From Mauremys mutica (taxonomy: Eukaryota > Chordata > Testudines > Geoemydidae), in NCBI RefSeq assembly GCF_020497125.1, contig NC_059084.1, forward strand, positions 32,084,203 through 32,148,202: 64,000 nt of DNA, in the 5' to 3' direction. Position 1 is the first letter of the stretch. Each line of letters begins with the position of its first letter. The notes under the pieces were generated by a model. It did no database searches. It was not told where the DNA came from and saw only the letters and a list, made by a program, of their open reading frames with translations. Shown piece after piece: positions 10,749 to 64,000 of the stretch. The position numbers were made by a program, and so were the translations under genes.

Positions 10749-10851
10749 ATCTCCCAGAGGATTGCAGACAGAAGTCATTCCTTCAACATAATTCTAAGGC
10801 TTTTACTCTTTGCTGTGTGTCTCAGCCACTGGTTCTGCCTCACCCTCCACA
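10749..10851 (+). repeat. Right 103-bp direct repeat flanking the Gypsy element
   Basis: Second copy of 3635-3737. It starts directly after the LTR terminus and ends at cctccaca, where unrelated sequence begins. Confidence 0.85.
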
Positions 10852-11493
10852 TGATTGACTGGATAGACAAGTTTAGATATTCCATGTCTTGGAATGACAA
10901 GAGGTTAAAGATAGCTTTCAGAGATTTTCCTGTAAGCCTTATTTATCTCATGGCATGTAATAAGGTAGTCAGACACCTTTTGCTCTGCCTTGGAAGCATA
11001 TATACAGACCAAATAGCATCAAAGGACTCTGAAGACAAACTGTTTGGCAGCTATTTTGTCCAGGGGATTCCCCAAAGTAGCTGTGAAGCCCAAGAAATCC
11101 GTGCTATCCTCCATTCCTCATAAATGGGACTTTCATTCTTTTTGCAACAGGACAGATTTCTAGACCAAGCCTACTTGATACCAGCAGAGAGATTTCTATT
11201 GCAAAAGCAAGTGGAATAATTTAGAAGATGGAAGAAAATCACCTTAGACAAGTAGGTCTAAGAACAGTTCACAAGGAACACTTGTGTGAGCTGCTGAATA
11301 TTAAAACAAATGTTCAAGCTTTGTCTACAGTGGGAAACTGAATCATTGCTGACACTTTTCAGCAGTGTTTCTCCCTGAAGTAGCAAGGACAACTGCTTAA
11401 GTGCTGGCGTAGACATAACTCCTCTCTGTCTACTTAAAAGTTCCCTAAGAAGGATGGCCTTGAGTTTAAAGGCCTGGAGTTGGAAGCAGTAGA
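10852..11493. other. Intergenic, no gene seen
   Basis: No coding similarity. At 11320-11425 a short stretch (tttgtctacagtgggaaact ... ggcgtagacataactc) resembles the ends of the MITEs seen elsewhere in the window and may be a decayed copy. Confidence 0.4.
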
Positions 11494-11640
11494 TCTAAGT
11501 AAGATTCCTGGCTCTGACACAGACTTCCTGTGTGAACTTGGGCAAGTCACCAACTTTTCTACTTCAGTTTCTCATCTGTAAAACAATAATACCTCACAGG
11601 AGTGTTGGACTCGTGTATTTTCTCATGCTCAGATAATGTA
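11494..11640 (+). repeat. MIR-type ancient SINE
   Basis: The order of motifs follows the MIR core and tail: cctggctctgacac, then gtgaacttgggcaagtcacc, then ctcatctgtaaaac followed by aataatacctcacagg. MIR elements are very old tRNA-derived SINEs shared across amniotes, and the divergence fits that age. Confidence 0.75.
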
Positions 11641-11884
11641 GTGATGAACACCACAGAAGAAGCTAAGAATAAATAAATTTACATAGAAATACCACAAGAG
11701 TGGCACACCTTGGATATACACAAAGGCACTGCAGGATATGTTTAGAGACCTGTCACTCAAGAAAGAAGGACAAGAAAGCTTGAAAATCTTCTGAGTTGAA
11801 CCGGAGCATGCTGAAGTTCCAATTTTGCTAAGGGTTTATTGGCTAATCTGTGTGAGGATTAATCACTTCACTGGCAGAAAGCTC

Positions 11885-12024
11885 TTATGCATCCTCCCTA
11901 AACACCTGCGTTCCCAGAACACCCATTAGCTTGATTTGAGCCCTAGGATCATTTTAGCCTCTGATTTGTCTGTCTGTTTGTCTCTGTCTGAGGGATTGGA
12001 AACACCTACAAGATCTCTATCAAC
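11885..12024 (+). repeat. Penelope-like fragment, first copy of a direct repeat
   Basis: About 140 bp, from cctccctaaacacctg to acaagatctctatcaa, nearly identical to 12774-12910. The second copy runs on into a Penelope reading frame, so this one is a fragment of the same element. It then passes into unrelated sequence. Confidence 0.6.
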
Positions 12025-12772
12025 CCTACAAGGCAGCCATGTGGTGATAGTGGTATTTGCAAGGAGTGTGCCACAACCTGCACTGCCTCAGTAATCTCTT
12101 AAAATCTGTCTACATTCAGCATCCTAGTGGCTCTTTTTATTATGTAGTTATCTTCTCTCTTTTAGGCGCTTATTTCACATCCCTTCATAAATTTTGTTGG
12201 ATGTGAAGGGGCTCTAAAATGGAAAACTTCTTGCTTGCCTGATCATTTTCTTTTTTGTATATTTCATACCCACCAATCTGACCCACAACGGAGGATTAAG
12301 ATTTTAACTAATTTCTTCAAATTGAAAGACTCAGGAAAGGGAGAAAACTGCTTAAAGTACCATGAAGTATTTGTTGTGGTTAATATTTCAGAGATCTACT
12401 CTAGCATTAAGCACTGTAGAGAACTCTGTATGGCCAAGCAGTTTCAGAACATGTATATTTAGTTTTCAGGTACAATCCTCAAATTTTGTGGGGGTTCAGC
12501 AGGAGGGATTTTCTACTCCCTTGGAGACAACTCTGCTAGTTGTCTTATCTGTTTTCTTATCTGTACTTGAGGGCTGAAGAAAGGAAACAAGAAAACTTCC
12601 CTCTCCCAAAACCAGCTCTGTAAGAAAACTTCATTTAAGATTTCACTTCAACTAGATTTTTCTGCAGTAGTTGACATCACAAGCACTTAAAGAGCTCTAG
12701 TAAATGCTTTGTTCATCCAGGGCTATATTTATAAGGAGGACTGCATCGCTTCTGGATGACTGACACCATCAT
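12025..12772. other. Spacer between two Penelope fragments
   Basis: AT-rich sequence with only short frames. No gene, RNA or classified repeat seen. Confidence 0.35.
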
Positions 12773-13925
12773 CACCCTCCTCCCTAAACACCTGTGTTCC
12801 CAGAACACCCATTAGCTTGATTCGAGCTCTAGGATAATTTTAGCCTCTGATTTGTCTGTCTGTCTCTGTCTGAGGGATTGGAAACACCTACAAGGTCTCT
12901 ATCAAGCATTCTTAAAACTACAATACCCACTTGCTGAAGTGAAGAAGCAGGTTGACAGAGCCATAAGAATACCCAGAAGTCACCTACTCCAGGTCAGGCC
13001 CAACAAAGAAAGTAACAGAACGCCACTAGCCGTCACCTTCAGCCCCCAACTAAAACCTCTCCAACACATCATCAAGGCTCTACAACCTATCCTGAAGGAT
13101 GATCCATCACTCTCACAGATCCTGGGAGACAGGCCAGTCCTTGCTTACAGACAGCCCACCCCAACCTGAACCAAAAACTCACCAGCAACCACACAACAAA
13201 AACACTAACCCAGGAACCTATCCTTGCAACAAAGCCCATTGCCAACTCTGTCCACGTATCTATTCCAGGGACACCATCATAGGACCTAATCACATCGACC
13301 ACACCATCAGCGGCTCATTCACCTGCACATCTACTACTGTGATATGCCATCATGTGCCAGCAATGCCTCTCTGCCATGTACATTGGCCAAACTGGACAGA
13401 CTCTATGCAAAAGAATAAATGGACATAAATCAGATGTCAAGAATCATGACATTCAAAAAAAACCCAGTCGGAGAACACTTCAGCCTCCCTGGTCACTCAA
13501 TTACAGACCTAAAAGTTGCAGTACTCCAACAAAAAAACTTAGACTCCAACGAGAAACTGCAGACCTGGAATTAATTTGCAAATTGGACACCATTAAATTA
13601 GGCTTGAATAAAGACTGGGTGTGGATAGGTCATCACACAAAGTTAAAAGGATTTCTCCATGCTAATTTTTCCCCTAAGGTTACTCACACCTTCTTGTCAA
13701 CTGTGTGAAACTGGCCAGCCTGATTATCACTACGAAAGTTTTTTTCTCCTGCTGATACTAGCCCACCTTAATTGTTTAGTTTCCTTAGTGTTGGTAGGGC
13801 AACACCCATTTTTTCATGTTCTCTGTGTGTATATATCTTCCTCCTGTATTTTGCACACCATGCATCTGATGATGTGGGTTTTAGCCCTCGAAAGCTTATG
13901 CCCAAATAAATGTTAGTCTCTAAGG
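12773..13925 (+). pseudogene. Penelope-like retroelement, 3' part with GIY-YIG endonuclease
   Basis: A degenerate reverse transcriptase C-terminus (frame 12852-13169) is followed, after frame changes, by an endonuclease remnant with MYIGQTGQTLCKRINGH (frame 13352-13708). This is the GIY-YIG-like signature that separates Penelope elements from other retroelements. The tail near 13860-13920 (gatgatgtgggttttagccc, aaagcttatgcccaaataaa) resembles Penelope 3' ends in reptiles. The reading frame is broken several times, so this copy is dead. It ends just before the CpG island. Confidence 0.75.
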
Positions 13926-13984
13926 GTCACATGTCCTCGTTCTTTTTCCTCGAACTAATGTTTGTTTAATTCAAACTGGTCAGT

Positions 13985-14885
13985 TAGCTCTCCGCATGGA
14001 GCGAACAAATAGGCGCGGCTCACTCACTGTCACCAATGGAAGCTGCAACCTTGGCGTTTTCCCCGGCTTCTGCTCTCAATCTCGGCGTACTCCTGCCCAC
14101 CCTTGCCAGGGTTCCTCTTCGCCCTTACCGGGATCCTTGCCCCCTCTTCAGCCGCTACCCCGACTGCGCTTCCTAATAGCCTGCCCTTTCCAGTCGCTGT
14201 TGGGAGCCGCCCAAGGAGCTGGCAGTGCCCCTCGCCGGGGCTGGAGGGAGTTTTCTGCTGCAGGCAGAACAGACTCTGGAGTTCGTGGCCCCTCGCCGAG
14301 CAGCTGCTGGGGTCCGGCGCCTGCGGCGATCCGGGCTGGGGGGCGTTCTCCTCCCCCGAGCCAGGCCGCCTGGAGCAGCGTCCCCGCCCCGGGGAGGAGC
14401 TGGGAGGGCAGACGCCAGAGCCGCGCTGTCCCGCCCAGACCCCACAGCTTGTCAGCTGCTGCGCTGGGTGCGGTTCGCGCGGGAAGAGCGGAGGTGGGTC
14501 GGGCCGGGGCACCCCACAGCGCGCGGGGTGTTGGGGGCAGACGGCGGCGGCCCAGGTCTGCCTCCCCTGCTGCCCCGGGGAGAGCGGAGTGCGGGCTGTG
14601 CCCGGCTGCACCCCGGCATGGCAAGGGCCCCTTGCGGGTGTCGGGCGGGGGCGGCCTCCCGGGACTGGCCGCCGTAGCTGAAGGTGGTTGCGGCTTCGTG
14701 TCGGTGCGCTGGGGCGCAGGAGGGGGTGAGAGGCAGCCAGCCTCCCTTTCTGCTCCGGGCTCTCCTCTCCGCCTCCCGGAGCGCGGCGCTGGCTGGGCCT
14801 GAGCATCCCGCGAGCACGGGCCGCCTTACGTAACCCGGTTGTGTGTCCCGGGGGTCCCGGAGCGCCGCGTTCATTGTTTGCAGAA
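13985..14885 (+). promoter_or_regulatory. CPNE1: CpG island, probable CPNE1 promoter
   Basis: About 900 bp of very GC-rich, CpG-dense sequence, unlike the AT-rich flanks. It is the only stretch like this upstream of the CPNE1 start codon, on the correct side, about 5 kb before the first coding exon. The coding ATG sits exactly at a splice acceptor, so the 5' UTR must lie in an upstream exon, plausibly here. I cannot place the start site or donor. The long frames crossing it on both strands follow from GC richness and do not look like proteins. Confidence 0.7.
14826..14833. promoter_or_regulatory. TTACGTAA palindrome (D-box-like bZIP site)
   Basis: A perfect ttacgtaa palindrome within the CpG island. 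It matches the consensus of PAR-bZIP factors (DBP, HLF, TEF) and NFIL3. A match of eight bases can occur by chance, so use in vivo is not shown. Confidence 0.4.
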
Positions 14886-16297
14886 GTGGATCTCATCGAG
14901 CCCGATGTTTGCCTAGTAGAGGCTGGTGTTAAATTTGTGCCATTCTGCACGGGATTTTCCATCAGTTTATTTGTACTTCAGACCACTCGTGCACCAGGAG
15001 GGCTCAGCCTCTGCCAGCTGAGGCTTTGTTTTCCGATGTCACAAAAGGAGTACTTGGCAGGCTGGACAGTTGGCATAGGTCACCCTCGGACTGAAACAAC
15101 AAAATACTGCAGGGAGAGCAAACGGAATTAGATAACTGATTATATTCTACAAAGGATTCTCTAGCTCCTAAAAGAGAGATCTGGAATCCTATAAAATGCA
15201 ATGTAAAACTGTACACACATAGGCATGGATTGCCAGGTTAGCCTGCAACCCTGTTTTTACATCCTGGCTATCAGTTCAATATTCCAAACAGTTTTGAGCA
15301 AGAATAAGACGCTGAAGACTTGTTGCAGGAGGACATAATCTCATTCACTGATTTGTAGAACCTTGAAAGACACACACGCACGCACACACAATTTGATATA
15401 TAAAGGGAAAATATTAGCTTTGACTGAATTAAACTTGTCCAGACACACACACAGTTGAGAGCTCTTAGTAACAGAGCAACATCAGAAAAAATGTAAACTC
15501 TGGGGTGGAAAAAGATTCTTAGACTATAAGCATCCATAGGTAGAGGATCGTCTTTCTCCTTTTTCTCAGGAGGAATGGGAATAAGCCTGGTATCTGAATT
15601 CACAATAAACAATCTCAGACAAGGGGATATTTGCTTTTAAATAATATTTATTCCTGTACTTTAAACATTGTATTGTCTATAGATTTTCTTCATCAGTGAC
15701 AGTATAAGAGATTTTAAAAAGATTGCTAGTAGAATTTTGGTTGTAAATTTAAGATTAGCTGTGGCTCACTTTGTCTTTAGACTGTATTTACAAGACATGA
15801 AATTGTCAAATTTTAAAAAAATCTGCCGGTGTTAATCCTAGCTAGCCATTGCATTCAATGTTTGTTTGTTTGTTTACAAAATAATATTTTCTTGAATAAA
15901 ATATTGAGACATTTTATGTTTTAGTGCTTGTGGTGAAAATATATTTAGTAACCCGTAGTTTTACTTTGATTGATAAAGTTGCTTTTATTTTCTTAGAGAA
16001 TGCAGTGGTTGCAAGGTCTGTTACTGGACCCAAACCGAGGTATCAATTAATACAAATTATATTTACTGTAATTTTTAAAGTAAGGGAACTCTTGTTCTGA
16101 AGTTTGTATATCAGAATATTCTGTTGCAATGCCATTCTGTTGGTCTGTTCACTACCTTGTTAATTTTCATTCCTGCCAAATTAATAGATTAGAGAGACAA
16201 GGGGGGGGTGAGGTAATTTTTTTTTTATTGGGACATCTTCTGTTTGTGAGAGAGGCAAGCTTACATAGAGAGCTCTTTGGGTCTAGGAGTGGTGCTC
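14886..16297 (+). other. CPNE1: 5' intron of CPNE1, first part; no gene seen
   Basis: Non-coding sequence after the CpG island. It contains short CA-rich tracts near 15370-15390 and 15440-15455 and a tttg repeat near 15860. There is no long open frame. In mammals a single-exon RBM12 coding region sits in the corresponding intron; none is seen here. Confidence 0.5.
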
Positions 16298-16681
16298 GGG
16301 CATGTCTACACTACAGAATTAAGTTGACTTAAGTTAGGTTGACATACAGCTACTGCAGTAATTAAATTGGCTCTTTGTGTCCACACTACGCTCTTTCTGT
16401 CAGTGGTGCGCATCCTCACCAGGAGTGCTTGTACCCATTTAAGTGGGGCACTAGCAGCCGGAGCCCCAGAGCAGTGGGGCTCTGGGCAGTAACAAGCAAT
16501 GTAAGTAACACAGTGTCTGTGCATCACCCCAACTACATCGACTGAAGCGCTACACTGCTCACAGAGGTGGAGTTAAGTCAGTATAGTGGATGACTTACAT
16601 CGGCGGAAGGGACATTTTAGTGTAGATGCTTATGCAGTTTGGTCGATGTAAGGTCACTTACGTGTAGTGTAGACGAGGCCT
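16298..16681. mobile_element. MITE with ctacacta-type inverted ends
   Basis: The ends are inverted: gggcatgtctacactacag on the left and gaggcctcgtctacactac on the - strand at the right. The interior is non-coding. It shares the gtctacacta core with the Harbinger-type MITEs at 3124 and 60674 but has a different interior. The family is not determined. Confidence 0.6.
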
Positions 16682-17084
16682 CAGTGTTGCATCTAAATAA
16701 AAGGATGGAACAGAAAAGGAGTTAACACGTGTTGCAAGAAACAATTCATGTGAAGTGTGCAATTAACATCTCTAGAGTCATAGGACAAAGGAGAGTTAGT
16801 GAGTTAGAGTTTTACAGAGCCATAAATCCAATGTCTTAAGTTCATGGTTTTTGGTGTCAAGTTGAGTTATGAATACAAGTTCAGCTTTTTTAAGGTGTTG
16901 TGCAGGTTTCCTTTGAGGCTAAGGACTGAGAGGTCAGGTCTGGAGTGATTTATGAAAAATGTTCACACTTGGGCAATACGGTGTTTGTCTCATCATTTTT
17001 CTGTGTGAATTCACTTGAGAGCATAGTGACTGTCTCATTTCACTCACGTGGTGGTTGTTGGGGCATTTAGTATACTGGATGAGG
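16682..17084 (+). other. Intronic, no gene seen
   Basis: Non-coding sequence between a MITE and an LTR-like unit, with no recognised feature. Confidence 0.35.
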
Positions 17085-17800
17085 CACCACTGACAAAATG
17101 GGAATTTTCTTAATATTTTGTATGACTGTTGTGGTGCCTCAGTTTCCCTTGTGTGTTGCACAAGTATCTAGGTAGTGGGACAACGGTGTGTGATCATTGC
17201 AGAGACCCCTAGAGAGCAGGTGTGACTGCACTCTAACTGCCTGGGCCCAGACAATGACCAGACAGTCTGTATCCTGGCAATTGATGGCCGGGGCTGATCC
17301 TCTGCAAGAAACCAGCCGGTTGCAACACATGGGAAAACAAAGAGAGAGGTGAAGGCCAGGTGACTAGTTTGCTGAGAAAGAGACAAAGGATGGAGATGGG
17401 GCAACTGGGCATGACTGAGGCACTGCTAGATGCTGATCAGTCTCCTGGTTGGGACTCAGGCAGGAGGAGCCTAGGGGTCTCGGTCTCCCCAAGATGGACG
17501 TTGCTGAATCTTTCTGCTTTCTGTGCTAACAAGATCTGTTCTACGCTGTATTCCAGACAACTAATAAACCTTCTGGTTTGCAACACTGGCTGAAAGTCAC
17601 TGCTGACTGCGGAAGTTGAGGGTGCATGGCCTCTTTGGAGGCACGTAAAACTTCTCCTGGTGTCCTGTTGAGGTGGGCTCACTGCGGGGAGCTCACAGCA
17701 TCAGGTCAGACCCAGAAGGCGCTGAAGCAGAGGAGACTTGCCTTAGTGAGAGTGTGCCCTGAGGCGTTGTCTCACTACAAGAGGGTCCTGTCTGAACATC
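17085..17800 (+). repeat. Solo-LTR-like repeat related to 32315-32978
   Basis: Shares ordered blocks with the LTR at 32315: ggtgcctcagtttccc, a ctggcaa...atggc block, aagagacaaa, and ctaataaa before a tttgcaacactggctgaa-type tail. The aataaa near 17560 fits an LTR polyadenylation signal. I could not find a clean target duplication, so the ends are approximate. Confidence 0.55.
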
Positions 17801-17809
17801 ATTCAGAAT

Positions 17810-18859
17810 TAGGGTTGCCAGGCATCCGGTTTTCGACCAGAATGCCCGGTCGAAAAGAAACCTTGGCAGTTTTGGTCAGAACTGCTGACTGGGCCGTTAA
17901 AAATCTAGTCAGCGGTACAGCAGGGCTAAGGCAGGCTCCCTGCTTGCCCTGGCTATGCGCACTCCCTAGAAGCGGCTGGCATGTGCGGCCCCTAGGCACA
18001 AAAGCAACCAGGGAAGCTTTGTGTAGCGCTGGCTCCGCAGCTCCTATTGGCCGGGAAACGCAGCCAATTGGAGCTGCGGGGGTGGCGCTTGCAGGCACAG
18101 GCAGCACGCACTGTGCAGAGCCACCTGATCGCCCCTGTGTCTAGGAGTCAGACATGCTGGCCGCTTTCAGGAGCACCCTGGAGCCAGGTCAGGCAGGGAG
18201 CGTGCCTTAGCCCCGGTACCCCACCCACCCAGAGCAGCCTGAGGTAAGTGCCGCCCAGCCGCCGTCTGTACCTCAACCCCCTGCCCTACGTCGGAACCCC
18301 CTCTTGCACCTTAACTTCTTCCCAGACCCCAGTCCCGCACCCCAACTCCCTACCCCAGCCCTGAGCCCCCTTCCAGAGCCCACACCCAATCTCCTATGCC
18401 AGCCCCCTCCTGCACCCCTACCCCAGTCTCCTCCCGCACCGAGATTCCCTCCCAGAGCTCGCACCCCCTCCTGCACTCCAACCCCCTGCCCCAGCCCTGA
18501 GCCTCCTCCCACACTCCAAACCCCTGGGTCCCAGCCCAGAGCCCCATCCTGCACCCCAAATGCCTCACCCCCAGCCAGAACTGTCACCCCCTGCCCCAAC
18601 CTGGAGCCGCCTCCTGCACCCAGAACCCCTCATTTCTGGCCCTACCCCAGAGCCTGCACCCCCAACTGGAGCCCTCACTCACTCCTGCCCCAGCCCAGTG
18701 AAAGTGAGTGCGGGTGGGGGAGAACGAGCAACGGAGGGAGGGGGGCTGGAGTGAGTGTGGGTGTGGCCTCAGAGAAGGGGAGGGGCAGGAGTGGGGCCTC
18801 AGGGCGGGGGGCGGGGCAAGTGTGTTTGGTTTTGTTTAATTAGAAAGTTGGCAACCCTG
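17810..18859. mobile_element. Non-autonomous hAT element carrying a C-rich minisatellite
   Basis: The ends are inverted: tagggttgccagg at the left and cagggttgccaac on the - strand at the right. The 8-bp flanks ttcagaat (17802-17809) and ttcagagt (18860-18867) match in seven positions, as expected for an older hAT insertion. The interior has no transposase and includes the tandem C-rich array at 18256-18690. Frames across it are compositional. Confidence 0.8.
18256..18690 (+). repeat. C-rich minisatellite inside the hAT element
   Basis: Imperfect tandem units of roughly 30-40 bases of the form ccccctgccccagccctgag. The opposite strand is G-rich with many short G runs. Long proline-rich frames here are artefacts of the repeat. 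Confidence 0.75.
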
Positions 18860-18869
18860 TTCAGAGTGG

Positions 18870-19340
18870 TTTCAGAGCACTGAACCTGTGCACCCATGGC
18901 AGTGTTGTGATAGGCATGTGTAGGACCCACGGATGTTGAAAGGTGTGGTGTGTGGGGTATTGATCATTGTAGCAGTGGAGACGTGTCTGGAGGTTTTGTA
19001 TCTGTTCGGGCAGGGTCTGGTGCCTCTTTGAGTTGGGGTGCCCTGCTCTGTGGGAGGTTGCTTCTTATGATGAGCTTGCTGAAGTTGGGGGTTTGTTTGA
19101 AGGCCAGAAGAGGGAGTTGAGGAAAGATTTCTATCAGGATGTAATCCCCATTGAGTATGGATTGTAACTGTTTGATGATACCCTATATGGGTTTCGCTGT
19201 GGGGTCGTAGATGAGAACTAGGGATGTGCAATGAGGGAGTTCAGGCAGATTCTCTCGGGGTATTTGGGTGGTCTGTTCCATGATGCAATCTACTTCTCTG
19301 ATGGAGTGCCATTATTTGGTGAAGGAAGTTTTAAGTGTGT
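18870..19340 (-). pseudogene. Penelope-like retroelement fragment, antisense
   Basis: On the - strand the frame 18872-19231 contains a degraded form of the region between reverse transcriptase and endonuclease seen in the + strand copy near 13200-13330. Both have a CNKAHC- or RNRYKTSRH-type block, then HT-rich sequence, then GSxTC. Similarity is weak and the ends are approximate. Confidence 0.45.
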
Positions 19341-19501
19341 ATCCCGGACTTTGTAAATTAATCTTTCTAAATGACTGTGTATTTCAATCCTTGTGTACAA
19401 TTTTCAAGAATGAAATGGAATCCTTGTTTTACAGGTACCTAGAATATAAACACTGGAATTGAGAATCAACTTGTGAGCTTTGTCCCCTTCTAAAATCATA
19501 A

Positions 19502-63629
<44,128 letters not shown>

Positions 63630-64000
63630 AGGAGAGGATACCTGCCGTGCACATCTCCAAAGAAACAGGAAGAGCATCTCTGCTTATGTATCAATCGTAT
63701 TCAGATTCTGTCGCACATCATTTATTGCCCAGCACCTCTGAAATGGATCACTCTCGGTTCCCTGATTTACACACCATGTATCTCTAGTTTCTGCTGAATG
63801 TTAGAAATGAAACATTCTTTACAGAGATGCTACACAGAAAAATTGTAGCTACTGGCAGTTCTTATGTGGAAGAATTGGAGTCAGGGCTGACTCCAGGTTT
63901 TTTGCCTCCCCAAGCAAAAAAAAAAAGAAAAGGGGGTGGGGTGGGGTGCGGAGTGCCGCTGCCGAAGCGCCAAAAAAAAAAAAAAGCTGGAATGCTGCCA
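63630..64000 (+). other. CPNE1: CPNE1 3' UTR, start
   Basis: Follows the stop codon. No aataaa signal is visible before the window ends, so the UTR probably continues. A-rich runs at about 63918-63934 and 63973-63985, with G-rich sequence between, may belong to a repeat inserted in or after the UTR. Confidence 0.6.

Noticed and set aside
13996..14962. Long open frames on both strands through the CpG island (up to 310 codons)
   Set aside because: They overlap one another in several frames, are dominated by Gly, Arg, Pro and Ala, and show no domain. Stop-poor GC-rich DNA gives such frames by chance.
18273..18843. Proline-rich and Gly/Trp-rich frames at 18.3-18.8 kb
   Set aside because: They are translations of the C-rich minisatellite inside the hAT element.

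Overview
The window is vertebrate nuclear DNA, most probably from a turtle. The evidence is: one host gene with long GT-AG introns; CR1 LINEs; SINEs with a tRNA-like head and a CR1-type tail; Penelope, DIRS and Gmr1-like Gypsy retroelements; and several hAT and Harbinger-type short DNA transposons. I recognised these by eye. No database search was possible.

The only host gene I can support is copine-1 (CPNE1), on the + strand. A CpG island at about 14.0-14.9 kb is its likely promoter. Coding exons run from the ATG at 19688 to the TAG at 63627-63629. The fifteen exons of the main path sum to 1605 bp (534 aa), near the usual copine-1 length. They encode two C2 domains followed by a copine/von Willebrand A domain. 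A sixteenth, in-frame exon (52263-52358, called 7a here) lies 66 bp upstream of exon 7 (7b, 52425-52523). It encodes a second version of the same C2B segment. The two look like mutually exclusive alternatives, and this is the most interesting observation in the window.

Layout. 1-3.1 kb: intergenic DNA with a hAT MITE. 3.1-3.4 kb: Harbinger-type MITE. 3.7-10.7 kb: a nearly complete Gypsy-type LTR retrotransposon on the - strand with a SCAN-like gag and integrase upstream of reverse transcriptase; it sits between 103-bp direct repeats instead of a short target duplication. 11-14 kb: MIR SINE and Penelope fragments. 14-19.7 kb: CpG island and 5' intron with MITEs, a solo LTR-like unit and a hAT element. 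21-35 kb: introns 2-4 with two decayed DIRS copies, two solo LTRs, each with a perfect 5-bp target duplication, a long-inverted-repeat hAT element, and exons 3 and 4. 35.4-45.7 kb: a nest in intron 4, in which a CR1 has been split by a structurally near-complete DIRS element and by a younger CR1. 46.6-63.6 kb: exons 5-15 with short repeats between them.

The transposon genes act only on their own elements, and most carry stops or frameshifts. Nothing in the window links them functionally to CPNE1. I saw no tRNA gene, rRNA gene or CRISPR array.
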